Assembly (NCBI RefSeq): GCF_030519475.1
Contig: NZ_JAUMKD010000002.1
Span: 553,501 to 617,500 of the forward strand
DNA from: Micromonospora sp. C28SCA-DRY-2
GTDB taxonomy: Bacteria > Actinomycetota > Actinomycetes > Mycobacteriales > Micromonosporaceae
Direction of reading: 5' to 3'
Length of the DNA stretch: 64,000 bases
Below the pieces are notes generated by a model, which did not search any database, was not told the origin of the DNA, and saw only the letters and a list, made by a program, of their open reading frames with translations. The position numbers and the translations under genes were made by a program. Positions 8,114 through 18,570 of the stretch are shown one piece after another (the stretch's first letter is position 1; every line of letters begins with the position of its first letter).

Positions 8114-9304
8114 GTGCCCGTGAGAACGTACGCAGACCTGTTCGCGGTCCGGGAGTTCCGCAACCTGTTCCTGGCGAACTGTGCCGGGATCGCGGCGCAC
8201 ACGACGTCCTCGCTGGCGCTGGGCGCGTTGACCTACGCGTCGACCGGCTCGGCGCTGCTCACCGCCCTGAGCATGTTCGGCGCACCGCTCGCCGGCGTGC
8301 TCGGCAGCCTGACGTTGCTGTCGGCCGCGGACAGCGTGCCGCCCCGCCGGGCGCTCACCCTCGCCGCCGTGCTGGTCGCCGCCGGCGCGGCCCTGCAGGC
8401 CGTGCCGGGTCTGCCGCTGTGGGCCCGCTTCGCGATCATCTTCGCCGGCGCGTACGTCGGCTCGATCACCGGTGGGGCGAGGTGGGCGCTGCTCACCGAC
8501 ATCCTGCCGGCCGACTCCTACGTACTGGCCCGGGGCACCATGAACACGAGCGTCGGGGTGATGCAGATCGCCGGCTTCGGGCTGGCCGGCGCCCTGCTCG
8601 TCTGGCTGAGCCCGTACCAGGTGTTCCTGCTCGCCGCGGTGCTCCGGGCGGTGGCCGCCGCGGTGGGCTGGTTTGGGCTGTCGGAACGCCCGGCCCGGGC
8701 CACCGCCCGGACGACGGTCGGGCGCACGCTGCGGGTGAACCGGGAGCTGTGGGCGGATCCGGGCCGCCGGTCCCTGCTGCTCAACCTGTGGGTGCCGAAC
8801 GGCCTGGTCGTCGGCTGCGAGGCGCTGTTCGTCCCCTACGCCGGGGACCGGGCCGGTTTCCTGTACGCCGCCGCGGCCCTCGGCATGCTGGCGGGCGACG
8901 TCGTGGTGGGGCGGTTCCTGCCGCCGGCCTGGCGGGACCGGCTGGTGCCCGCCCTGCGGCTGCTGCTCGCCGTGCCCTACCTGGCCTTCGCGCTGTCGCC
9001 GGCGCTGCCGCTGGCCATGCTCGTCGCGGTCGTCGCCTCGGCCGGCTTCGCCGCCGGGCTGCCGTTGCAGGAGCGGCTGATCGCCCACTCCCCGGCGCAG
9101 GCCCGGGGTCAGGTGCTCGGCCTGCACCACAACGGCATGCTGGCCGGGCAGGCGGTGTGCGCCGCGCTCGCCGGCGCGGTCGCGGACCTGGTCCCGGCGA
9201 GCTGGGCCGTCGCGCTGCTCGCCGCGGCGTCACTGGCGGCCACCCTGGTGCTCACCGCCGGGCTGCGGCGGACCGCCCCCGCGCCGGCGGGAGCGGTCCG
9301 CTGA
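8114..9304 (+). CDS. MFS transporter
   Basis: A 396-aa major facilitator with about 12 hydrophobic segments. It starts with a pattern common to actinobacterial drug exporters (YADLFAVREFRNLFLANC). The start is GTG at 8114 or GTG at 8120; neither has a good Shine-Dalgarno sequence. It is divergent from the ArsR-type regulator, which suggests ligand-induced efflux. The substrate is unknown. Confidence 0.85.
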   Translation: MPVRTYADLFAVREFRNLFLANCAGIAAHTTSSLALGALTYASTGSALLTALSMFGAPLAGVLGSLTLLSAADSVPPRRALTLAAVLVAAGAALQAVPGLPLWARFAIIFAGAYVGSITGGARWALLTDILPADSYVLARGTMNTSVGVMQIAGFGLAGALLVWLSPYQVFLLAAVLRAVAAAVGWFGLSERPARATARTTVGRTLRVNRELWADPGRRSLLLNLWVPNGLVVGCEALFVPYAGDRAGFLYAAAALGMLAGDVVVGRFLPPAWRDRLVPALRLLLAVPYLAFALSPALPLAMLVAVVASAGFAAGLPLQERLIAHSPAQARGQVLGLHHNGMLAGQAVCAALAGAVADLVPASWAVALLAAASLAATLVLTAGLRRTAPAPAGAVR

Positions 9305-9328
9305 CGGCCGGGAGGCCGCCGCGCCCCG

Positions 9329-10177
9329 TCAGTAGGTGTAGAAACCCTTGCCGGTCTTGCGGCCCAGGTCGCCCGCGGTCACCATGCGCTGGAGCAGCTC
9401 CGGCGGGAAGAACTTCTCGTCAGCGGTGTCGGTGTAGATGTTCTTCGCGGCGTGCAGCAGCACGTCCACGCCGGTCAGGTCGGTGGTGGCCAGCGGGCCC
9501 ATGGCGTGGCCGAAGCCGAGCCGGCACGCGGTGTCCAGGTCCTCCGCCGACACCACGCCGGACTCGACCAGCTTGACCGCCTCCATCACCAGCGCGGCGA
9601 TCAGCCGGGTGGTGACGAAGCCGGCGATGTCCCGGTTGACCACGACCACCGTCTTGCCGATCTCCTCGGCGAACGTCCTCGCGGTGGCGAGCGTCCCGTC
9701 GCTGGTCTTGTAGCCGCGGACCAGCTCGCAGAGCTTCATCATCGGCACCGGCGAGAAGAAGTGCGTGCCGACCACTGCCTCGGGGCGCGCGGTGACCGCG
9801 GCGATCTGGGTGACCGGGATGGCCGAGGTGTTGGTGGCCAGTACCGCGTCCGACTTGCAGATCTTGTCCAGCGCCCGGAACACCTCGTGCTTGACGTCCA
9901 GCCGCTCGAAGACCGCCTCGACCACGATGTCGGCGTCGGCGGCCGCTTCCAGGTCGGTGGTCGGGGTGATCCGCCCCAGCGTCGCCTCGACCTCGGACGC
10001 CTCGATCTTGCCCTTCTCGGCGAACTTCTCCAGCGACTTCCGGATGCCGTCCAGGCCGCGCCGGGTGGCCGCGTCGTCCAGGTCCCGCAGCGTCACCTGC
10101 CAGCCCGCCTGCGCCGCCACCTGGGCGATCCCCGAGCCCATCAGCCCGGCCCCGACGACCGCGAGTCGACCCGCCAT
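9329..10177 (-). CDS. hbd: 3-hydroxybutyryl-CoA dehydrogenase
   Basis: A 282-aa NAD(P)-dependent 3-hydroxyacyl-CoA dehydrogenase. The N-terminal Rossmann domain has GAGLMGSG (residues 9-16). The active-site residues are visible: Ser118 in NTSAIP, His139 in GTHFFSPVP and Glu151 in KLCELVRG. The C-terminal helical dimerisation domain closes with GRKTGKGFYTY. It interconverts 3-hydroxybutyryl-CoA and acetoacetyl-CoA, early in the ethylmalonyl-CoA pathway to which ecm at 3225 also belongs, although it could equally serve fatty-acid or PHB metabolism. A GGGAG ribosome site precedes the ATG, and a TAGGGT box lies further upstream. Confidence 0.92.
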   Translation of the reverse strand: MAGRLAVVGAGLMGSGIAQVAAQAGWQVTLRDLDDAATRRGLDGIRKSLEKFAEKGKIEASEVEATLGRITPTTDLEAAADADIVVEAVFERLDVKHEVFRALDKICKSDAVLATNTSAIPVTQIAAVTARPEAVVGTHFFSPVPMMKLCELVRGYKTSDGTLATARTFAEEIGKTVVVVNRDIAGFVTTRLIAALVMEAVKLVESGVVSAEDLDTACRLGFGHAMGPLATTDLTGVDVLLHAAKNIYTDTADEKFFPPELLQRMVTAGDLGRKTGKGFYTY

Positions 10178-10214
10178 TGCTTACTCCCTCGCCCTGAATG
10201 AGTGTCTGTGGTGC

Positions 10215-10220
10215 ACCCTA
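10215..10220 (-). promoter_or_regulatory. -10 element of hbd
   Basis: TAGGGT on the minus strand lies 37 nt upstream of the hbd ATG and fits the TANNNT pattern. The leader would contain the GGGAG ribosome site. Confidence 0.4.
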
Positions 10221-10223
10221 GTC

Positions 10224-10290
10224 ATGACCGAACGCACCGAGCGCAGCGAGGGCCGTGAGGGCGTGACCAGCCAGTCCTGTCGGCGAGGCT
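10224..10290 (+). repeat. GAGCGCAGCGAG dispersed element between murA and hbd
   Basis: A segment containing CGAACGCACCGAGCGCAGCG. The same kind of short GAGCGNANNGAG sequence occurs twice more in this window near gene ends (34355-34377 and, inverted, around 51752-51805). It includes a 22-codon ORF (Met-Thr-Glu-Arg...) that I do not consider a gene. Confidence 0.4.
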
Positions 10291-10307
10291 GAACAACTGC
10301 TAAGGCC

Positions 10308-11750
10308 CTAGATGGTGACCGCCGGCTCCTCCGGCGCGACGCCCCGCTCCACCTCGACGCCGAGCGCCCGCAGGTCGGCCACGAAGTCCGGGTAGCCGCG
10401 GTCCACGTGGTGCACGTGGGAGACCTCGGTGACCCCGTCGGCGCAGAGCCCGGCGATGATCAGGCCGGCGCCGGCCCGGATGTCGGTGGCGCGTACCGGG
10501 GCGCCGGAGAGCCGCTCCCGGCCCCGGACCACGGCGTGGTGGCCGTCGGTCTTGATGTCCGCGCCGAGCCGCATCATCTCGTTGGCGAACATGAACCGCC
10601 CGTCGAAGATGTTCTCGGTGATCAGCGAGGCGCCGTCGCTGACCGCGGCCAGCCCGATCGCCATCGGCAGCAGGTCGGTGGCGAAGCCGGGGTACGGCAG
10701 GGTCACCACGTCCACCGCGTTCGGCCGGTCGTCCATCCGGACCCGGAAGGCGTCCGCCCGGGTCTCGACCAGGCCGCCCGCCGAGACCACCTTGTCCAGC
10801 GCGACCTCCAGGAACGCCGGATCCACCCCGGTCACTGTCACGTCGCCGCAGGTCATCGCCGCGCCGAAGGCCCAGGTGCCGGCGACGATCCGGTCCCCCA
10901 CCGTGGCGTGCCGCACCGGGCGCAGCTCGGTCACACCCTCGATGTGCAGGGTCGAGGTGCCGGCACCGGAGATGTGCGCGCCCATCTGGTTGAGCATGGT
11001 GCAGATGTCGACGATCTCCGGTTCCCGGGCCGCGTTGTCGATCACGCTCGACCCGCGGGCCAGCACCGCCGCCATCACCAGGTTCTCGGTCGCCCCCACG
11101 CTGGGGAAGTCGAGCACGATGTCGGCCCCGTGCAGGCCGTGCGGCGCGGCGGCGATCACGAAGCCGTGTTCGCCGGAGATCTCGGCGCCCATCCGGGTCA
11201 GCCCGGAGATGTGCATGTCCAGGCCGCGGGAGCCGATCGCGTCACCGCCGGGGTGGGCCACCCGCACGTACCCGCGCCGGGCCAGCAGCGGGCCGAGCAC
11301 GCAGATCGACGCGCGCAGCCGGCGGACCAGGTCGTAGTCGGCCTCCGTGCCCGGCTGGTCGGGCACGTCGATGGTGACCGACCGGGAGCGGGCGACCCCG
11401 CCGTGGGCGACCATCGGGTCGACCGGGTCGTCGGCGTCGAAGCGCACCGCGCAGCCGAGCCGGCGGAGCACCTCCCCCATGATCGCGATGTCGGTGATCC
11501 GGGGCACGTTGGTGATCACGCTGGGGCCCGGGGCGAGCAGCGCCGCCGCCATCAGCTTCAGAGCGGAGTTCTTGGCGCCCACCACGTGCACCGTGCCGGC
11601 CAGCCGGGCGCCGCCGTTCACCCGGATCACATCGACGTCGTTGACCGCGGGATCGCCCGCGTCGCCGGGGCCGACCCCGGCCGGCCAGCCGGCGGCGGTG
11701 TCCGGCCGCGCCGGGATCGTCAGGTCCGGTATCCGTAGGCTGTGCGTCAT
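10308..11750 (-). CDS. murA: UDP-N-acetylglucosamine 1-carboxyvinyltransferase
   Basis: A 480-aa enzyme (from the ATG at 11750) that transfers enolpyruvate from PEP to UDP-GlcNAc, the first committed step of peptidoglycan synthesis. Family motifs include GAKNSALK (58-65) and the catalytic loop [10 protein letters not shown]. In that loop the residue aligned with E. coli Cys115, the fosfomycin target, is Asp170 (codon at 11241-11243), as in Mycobacterium tuberculosis MurA; this predicts intrinsic fosfomycin resistance. The protein has ~40 extra N-terminal residues compared with most MurAs. The ATG at 11750 has a GAGG ribosome site but overlaps the start codon of the divergent pduO gene, so an internal start (for example GTG at 11630) is possible. 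Confidence 0.93.
   Translation of the reverse strand: MTHSLRIPDLTIPARPDTAAGWPAGVGPGDAGDPAVNDVDVIRVNGGARLAGTVHVVGAKNSALKLMAAALLAPGPSVITNVPRITDIAIMGEVLRRLGCAVRFDADDPVDPMVAHGGVARSRSVTIDVPDQPGTEADYDLVRRLRASICVLGPLLARRGYVRVAHPGGDAIGSRGLDMHISGLTRMGAEISGEHGFVIAAAPHGLHGADIVLDFPSVGATENLVMAAVLARGSSVIDNAAREPEIVDICTMLNQMGAHISGAGTSTLHIEGVTELRPVRHATVGDRIVAGTWAFGAAMTCGDVTVTGVDPAFLEVALDKVVSAGGLVETRADAFRVRMDDRPNAVDVVTLPYPGFATDLLPMAIGLAAVSDGASLITENIFDGRFMFANEMMRLGADIKTDGHHAVVRGRERLSGAPVRATDIRAGAGLIIAGLCADGVTEVSHVHHVDRGYPDFVADLRALGVEVERGVAPEEPAVTI
11736..11741 (+). promoter_or_regulatory. -10 element of pduO (leaderless start)
   Basis: TAGGCT ends 7 nt before the ATG at 11749, the ideal spacing for a leaderless mRNA. 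The box lies inside the predicted N-terminal coding part of murA on the other strand. Confidence 0.6.
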
Positions 11751-12321
11751 GGCCGTCCACCTCACGCGCATCTACACCAAGGCCGGCGACGCCGGCATGA
11801 CCAGGCTGAGCAACAACGAGCAGGTGCCGAAGACCGATCCGCGGATCGCCGCGTACGCCGACGTCGACGAGTGCAACGCGGCGATCGGCGTGGCGCTGGC
11901 GCTGGGCCAGCTCGACGAGGAGCTGCGGGCGGTGCTCGCCGTCGTCCAGAACGACCTGTTCGACGTGGGCGCCGACCTGGCCACCCCGGTCGAACCGGAT
12001 CCGAAGTACCCGCCGCTGCGGGTGACCGAGGAGTACGTCGAGCGCCTCGAGGGCTGGTGCGACGAGTACAACGCACGCCTGAGCAAGCTCGACTCCTTCA
12101 TCCTCCCCGGCGGCACCGCGGGCGCGGCGCTGCTGCACGTGGCGCGGACGACCGCCCGGCGCGCCGAGCGTGCGGCGTGGGCCCTGGTCAGCCATGACTC
12201 CGAGCGGACCAGCACTCTCCCGGCCAAGTATCTCAACCGGCTCTCCGACTTGCTCTTCATCCTGGCAAGAACGGCAAATCCGAACGGAGATGTGCTATGG
12301 GTTCCCGGCGGTAGGCGCTGA
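11749..12321 (+). CDS. pduO: PduO-type ATP:cob(I)alamin adenosyltransferase
   Basis: A 190-aa enzyme that adenosylates cob(I)alamin to coenzyme B12. The N-terminal ATP-binding motif [11 protein letters not shown] (residues 9-19) and the conserved region [11 protein letters not shown]...[13 protein letters not shown] are present. It probably serves the B12-dependent ethylmalonyl-CoA mutase at 3225. The ATG at 11749 is preceded at 7 nt by a TAGGCT -10 box and lacks a ribosome site, so the mRNA is likely leaderless. The divergent pairing with murA is also seen in Mycobacterium (from memory, Rv1314c/Rv1315), which supports an ancestral arrangement. Confidence 0.93.
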   Translation: MAVHLTRIYTKAGDAGMTRLSNNEQVPKTDPRIAAYADVDECNAAIGVALALGQLDEELRAVLAVVQNDLFDVGADLATPVEPDPKYPPLRVTEEYVERLEGWCDEYNARLSKLDSFILPGGTAGAALLHVARTTARRAERAAWALVSHDSERTSTLPAKYLNRLSDLLFILARTANPNGDVLWVPGGRR

Positions 12322-12353
12322 CCGGGCAACCGCCGGCGCCGCCCCTCCCCCGC

Positions 12354-12746
12354 GTGGGCGGGTTGCACCACGTCGAGATCTGGGTACCCGACCTGGCGGC
12401 CGCCCGCCGGAGCTGGGGCTGGCTCCTGGGTGAGCTGGGCTGGACGCCGTTCCAGGAGTGGCCGGCCGGCCGCTCCTGGCGGCTCGGCCCGACGTACCTG
12501 GTGCTGGAGGAGTCCCCCGCGCTCTCCGGGCGGCGGCACGACCGGCTCGCCCCGGGCCTCAACCACCTGGCCTTCCACGCCGGCCCGCCGGCGGCCGTGG
12601 ACCGGCTGGTGGCGGCGGCACCGGCGCACGGCTGGACGCTGCTCTTCCCCGACCGCCACCCGCACGCCGGCGGGCCGGGGACCTACGCCGCCTACCTCAC
12701 CGACAACCAGGGGTACGAGGTCGAGCTGGTCACCTCCGTCGACTAG
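12354..12746 (+). CDS. VOC-family (glyoxalase-like) protein
   Basis: A 130-aa protein of the vicinal oxygen chelate superfamily. It opens with GLHHVEIWVPDL, the first beta-alpha module with a metal-ligand His. A second module follows with NHLAFHAGPP and an end segment YEVELV, where the Glu is a likely second ligand. The family includes glyoxalases, dioxygenases and epimerases; the reaction here is unknown. The GTG start lacks a visible ribosome site. It lies 32 bp after pduO and may share its transcript. It is shorter than typical methylmalonyl-CoA epimerase, so I do not assign that function. Confidence 0.8.
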   Translation: MGGLHHVEIWVPDLAAARRSWGWLLGELGWTPFQEWPAGRSWRLGPTYLVLEESPALSGRRHDRLAPGLNHLAFHAGPPAAVDRLVAAAPAHGWTLLFPDRHPHAGGPGTYAAYLTDNQGYEVELVTSVD

Positions 12747-12789
12747 GCCGGGGGCGGCGACGGCGGTGCGGCGTCGCTATGGTGCGCCG

Positions 12790-13935
12790 GTGACGAACAC
12801 CCGAAACGTTGTGTACGCGGACGGCTGGGACGGGTCAGTCGTCAACCCGCTGAGCCGGGCGGAGGCCGAGGCCCGGGACGCGGCGGGCACGCCGTACGCG
12901 GTGCTGGTGCTGGCCGACGGCCGGCCGGAACACGTGCTGGCCGTGTCCTGGGGCGACGGCTACTGCGGCACCACCCGCTACGACCACCGGGGGCGGCGGG
13001 TGGCCACCGACGAGTGGCGCCGGACCCCCGACGGCGACCTGTTCCTGCGTTGCCGCCGCACCTGGCACGGCCCGGACGGCGTCGGCGAGCACGAGTTCCC
13101 GCACGTGGCGGCCCGGCGCCGCACGACGTACCGGCTGGACGGCCGCCGGCACGACATCGACGAGCCGCAGGGTGACCGGGGAGGCCGGCGGGACACCTCC
13201 CGGGTCGAGGCACCGCCCCGGACACCCCGGCCGGCCTTCGGACGCTGGCACGCGCTGCTCGGCCTGGACGGCGGTGTCCGGCTCGTCGAGACCGCCGGCC
13301 ACGGGTTGCCCGTGACGTCGGAGGACGAACCGCCGTGGCGGCCGCCACGGCCGATGCCGCCCGGCGACCTCGAGAACCTGTTCATCGACGGCTCGACGCG
13401 GACCGTCGCCGGCGGCGCCGAGCGGGCCCGGCTCCAGGTGCGCCACGTGGGCGACCTCCGCCTGCCGTCCGGGCGGCTGGTCGCGGCCGACCCGGCGTGG
13501 CTGGAGCACGCCGCCGTCCCGTACACCGTCACCGTCCCGCCGGGCAGCTACCCGGTGACGCTCAGCCTGGCCCGGATCGGCGACGACCCGCGCCACGTCC
13601 GGGTGGCGGCCGCCCGGTTGGACGTCACCGACCGGCCGGTGCGCGGCTGGGAGATGGCGTTGCGACCCGGACAGGACCTGCTCGACCTGGGCCACGACGA
13701 GTTCTTCGGGTTCGGCGTGGACGCCGGGATGGCCTGCTTCGTGGACGCCGACGAGGTCGCCGGCCGGATCGACGCGTGGCGGACCCTCGGGCTCGGCGAC
13801 GAGCCGTACCTGCGTGCCGGGGACGGCGGGACGGTGCTCTGGCTCAGTGGGTGGGGCGACGGCGCGTACCCGACCTGGGTCGGGCGGGATGCCGAGGGCC
13901 GGGTGGCCTGCTTCGTGGCGGACATGCTGCTCTGA
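12790..13935 (+). CDS. DUF4241 domain protein
   Basis: A 381-aa protein with no signal peptide or membrane segment. The C-terminal ~190 residues match the DUF4241 pattern: LEHAAVPYTVTVPPGSYPV, FGFGVDAGMACFVD, then GDGAYPTWVGRDAEG and CFVADMLL at the very end. The N-terminal ~180 residues are unrecognised. The GTG at 12790 is the first plausible start; the open frame continues upstream but overlaps the VOC gene. DUF4241 has no known reaction and is found in some toxin/immunity settings, but nothing nearby supports such a role here. It is convergent with the DUF2550 gene. Confidence 0.78.
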   Translation: MTNTRNVVYADGWDGSVVNPLSRAEAEARDAAGTPYAVLVLADGRPEHVLAVSWGDGYCGTTRYDHRGRRVATDEWRRTPDGDLFLRCRRTWHGPDGVGEHEFPHVAARRRTTYRLDGRRHDIDEPQGDRGGRRDTSRVEAPPRTPRPAFGRWHALLGLDGGVRLVETAGHGLPVTSEDEPPWRPPRPMPPGDLENLFIDGSTRTVAGGAERARLQVRHVGDLRLPSGRLVAADPAWLEHAAVPYTVTVPPGSYPVTLSLARIGDDPRHVRVAAARLDVTDRPVRGWEMALRPGQDLLDLGHDEFFGFGVDAGMACFVDADEVAGRIDAWRTLGLGDEPYLRAGDGGTVLWLSGWGDGAYPTWVGRDAEGRVACFVADMLL

Positions 13936-13986
13936 GCCGGATCCGCTCCCGGCGCGGCGATCACCTGCCGTCGGGGGCGACCCCGG

Positions 13987-14442
13987 TCAGGCGGCGGGCC
14001 AGTCCTGCGAGGCCAGACGCGGCGAGACCGCCCCGGGTGGGGCGGCCTCGAGCCAGGAGAGGAATCCGGTGACGGTGGACCGCGCCATGGCGATCTCGAC
14101 CGGAGCGTGGTGACTGGTACACCGGAGGATCACCCAGTCGGCGGGCATGGAGAGGCGCTCCTGCCCCTCGGGGAGGCGACGCCGCTCCACCGCGAGCCCC
14201 TTGCGCGACAGCACCCGCTTGGGACGCAGGGCGAAGCTGAACATCCGGTACCAGCGGAGTTCGTCGCCGACGAAGCGGCCGAAGCCGGGCGACCAGCCCC
14301 GGCCGTCGAGCATGGTGGAGACCCGGACGCTGAGTCGGATGATGCCACCGCTACGGGTGACCACCGCTCGCCGGACGAAGAGGATCAGCAGCGCGCCGAG
14401 GATCACGGCGATGCCGATTCCGATCCCTTCGACGATCTCCAT
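13987..14442 (-). CDS. DUF2550 membrane protein
   Basis: A 151-aa protein with one N-terminal membrane helix (residues ~7-24) and a cytoplasmic domain of the DUF2550 family (STMLDGRGWSPGFGRFVGDE, LRWYRMFSF, then ...SWLEAAPPG). It follows atpC by 12 bp on the same strand. The same gene follows atpC in Mycobacterium and Streptomyces (Rv1312 type), so it is probably co-transcribed with atpC. The function is unknown. Confidence 0.85.
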   Translation of the reverse strand: MEIVEGIGIGIAVILGALLILFVRRAVVTRSGGIIRLSVRVSTMLDGRGWSPGFGRFVGDELRWYRMFSFALRPKRVLSRKGLAVERRRLPEGQERLSMPADWVILRCTSHHAPVEIAMARSTVTGFLSWLEAAPPGAVSPRLASQDWPAA

Positions 14443-14454
14443 CGACGGTACGGC

Positions 14455-14739
14455 TCAGCGGCTCTGCGCGGCGGAAACCGGGGTGGCGCTCTCGGCCAGG
14501 ACGGTCACGCCCTCGGCGCTCACCGACAGGAAGCCGCCGGCCACCTCGTAGGAGACCTGCTCGCCGCCGGCGAGCTTGATGCGTACCTGCCCGGGCTCGG
14601 CGAGCTGACCGAGCAGCGGCGCGTGCCCCGGCAGCACACCCAGCTCACCCTCGGTCGTCCGGGCGACGACCATCTCGGCCTCGCCGGACCAGACCTTCTC
14701 CTCGACGGCTACGAGCTCGACGTGAAGCTGCTGTGCCAC
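14455..14739 (-). CDS. atpC: ATP synthase epsilon subunit, short form
   Basis: A 94-aa F1 epsilon subunit of the central stalk. It covers only the N-terminal beta-sandwich domain ([39 protein letters not shown], then [19 protein letters not shown]). The C-terminal helical hairpin, which regulates ATP hydrolysis in E. coli and is partly present in the ~120-aa mycobacterial subunit, is absent. The GTG at 14739 has a good AAGGAG ribosome site. The gene is cut off from atpD by an LCP-family gene and a strong hairpin (16137-16171), so it must be transcribed with the LCP gene or from its own promoter. Confidence 0.93.
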   Translation of the reverse strand: MAQQLHVELVAVEEKVWSGEAEMVVARTTEGELGVLPGHAPLLGQLAEPGQVRIKLAGGEQVSYEVAGGFLSVSAEGVTVLAESATPVSAAQSR

Positions 14740-14827
14740 GCTGTCTCCTTGCTGCGGCGGCGGATTGTCGAAAGTCTAGTCCCGCCGCCGAAGCGCCCCC
14801 AAGGCGGGTGGCGAGAGCTACGCCACC

Positions 14828-15970
14828 CTACTTGGTCTTGTTCTGGAAGTCCGGGTGCTCCAGCAGGAACGCGTCCAGCTGCTCGTTGTGCAGCGCGGTG
14901 AAGAAGTCGTCCACCTCGGGCTTGAATGCCTCGCCGCGGTACTTGCCGTTCTCGATCACCCCGCCGCCGGGCAGCTTGACCATCTGGATCGTCTCCGGGC
15001 GGATGTTCTTCAGCGCGAGACCGAAGTCCACCACGCTGTGGCCGCGACCGTTGAAGATCAGCGACTGCCCGGCGGCCCGGAGCACCCGGTCCAGCTTGAG
15101 CGGGTTGGTCACCACGTCGGCGCTGAACGCCTGGCCGACCATGGCCTTGACGAACTGCTGCTGGTGGCGCTGCCGGCCGTAGTCGCCGTCCGGGACGCCG
15201 TTCTTCGGGTAGCGCTGCCGGACGTAGTCCAGCGCCTGCCAGCCCTTGAGGTGCTGGTTGCCCTTCTTGTAGACCGCCTGCGGCCCGATGTAGCCCTCGC
15301 CGTTCGGGTTGCCCTTGCGGTGCTTGCCGTCCGGCTCCCGGTGCTCGGAGCGCACCTCGCGCTCGATGTACATGTCGACGCCACCCATCGCGTCGACGAT
15401 CTTCTGGAAGCCGGTGAAGTTGATGATCGCCCCGGCGTCGAAGCGCTTGATCCCGGTCACGTCCTGCACTGTCATCGCGAGCAGCTCGAAGCCGCGGGCG
15501 GCGTCCGGGTTCTGCCCCGGCACCCGGCTGCCGTACGACATGGCGGCGTTGAGCTTGTCGGTGCCCCCGTTGAAGTCGGCCTTGCTGAACTTGGGGATCT
15601 CCACGATGAGGTCGCGGGGCATGGAGAAGAGGTAGGCCCGGTCCATCGTGGCGGGCACGTGCAGCACCATGATCGAGTCGGCCAGCGGCGGCGTCTCCGG
15701 GTTGCGGGGATCGATGCCGACCAGCAGGATGTTCAGCGGGCCCTTGATGTCGCTCTTGCGCTCCTTGGCGCCGGCGGCCTGGTCGCCGAAGAGGTCGGCC
15801 TTGCCCACCGCGCCCTCGTAGCGGGCCATCAGCGCCTCGGTGCCGACCAGCACCGCCCCGCTGAGCAGCATCAGCACGGCGCCGAACACGGTGCAGACGC
15901 GGGCCCACCGCGGCACACCCGCCCAGATGGACGGCCGCTTGCCACCCTTGCCGGCCTTACCCACGATCAT
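14828..15970 (-). CDS. LytR-CpsA-Psr (LCP) family protein
   Basis: A 380-aa membrane-anchored protein, probably a phosphotransferase that attaches glycopolymers to peptidoglycan. It has a cytoplasmic start, one membrane helix (residues ~24-46) and an extracellular LCP domain with the polyprenyl-pyrophosphate-binding segments LLVGIDPR, DSIMVLHVPATM, SMPRDLIVEIP and ALDYVRQRYPKNG. The ATG at 15970 has a poorly spaced ribosome site; the in-frame GTG at 15964 has GGAG 8 nt upstream and may be the true start. It lies between atpD and atpC on the same strand. This placement is unusual and makes it the upstream neighbour of atpC. Confidence 0.9.
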   Translation of the reverse strand: MIVGKAGKGGKRPSIWAGVPRWARVCTVFGAVLMLLSGAVLVGTEALMARYEGAVGKADLFGDQAAGAKERKSDIKGPLNILLVGIDPRNPETPPLADSIMVLHVPATMDRAYLFSMPRDLIVEIPKFSKADFNGGTDKLNAAMSYGSRVPGQNPDAARGFELLAMTVQDVTGIKRFDAGAIINFTGFQKIVDAMGGVDMYIEREVRSEHREPDGKHRKGNPNGEGYIGPQAVYKKGNQHLKGWQALDYVRQRYPKNGVPDGDYGRQRHQQQFVKAMVGQAFSADVVTNPLKLDRVLRAAGQSLIFNGRGHSVVDFGLALKNIRPETIQMVKLPGGGVIENGKYRGEAFKPEVDDFFTALHNEQLDAFLLEHPDFQNKTK

Positions 15971-16136
15971 CTCCGTTCGTCACGCCCACGATCAGGAGAC
16001 GGGCGCACCCAGCCGAATGGTTGCCATAGACCGACGCTCATCTCGGTGAGCGCGCGAACCGACGGTACCTCGCGTGCGGCACGATCGCCGAGCGCGGGAA
16101 ACCGGCCAGCGGGCACGATACGGCGTGAAGATGAAC

Positions 16137-16171
16137 AAAAGGCCGCCCCGGCATTGCCGGGGCGGCCTTTT
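16137..16171. terminator. Strong terminator between atpD and the LCP gene
   Basis: A perfect 16-bp stem (16137-16152 with 16156-16171) with a 3-nt loop. It begins with AAAA and ends with TTTT, so it would work as an intrinsic terminator on both strands. It lies 22 bp past the atpD stop codon and would end the main atp transcript before atpC. Confidence 0.85.
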
Positions 16172-16192
16172 TCTTGCTCACAACGGATGGGC

Positions 16193-18561
<2,369 letters not shown>

Positions 18562-18570
18562 GGTCAGCCC

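Noticed and set aside
10226..10294. A 22-codon ORF starting Met-Thr-Glu-Arg
   Set aside because: It overlaps the dispersed GAGCGCAGCGAG element and has no ribosome site.
12354..12746. Assignment of the VOC protein as methylmalonyl-CoA epimerase
   Set aside because: It lies near B12-related genes, but the sequence is short and lacks convincing epimerase hallmarks.
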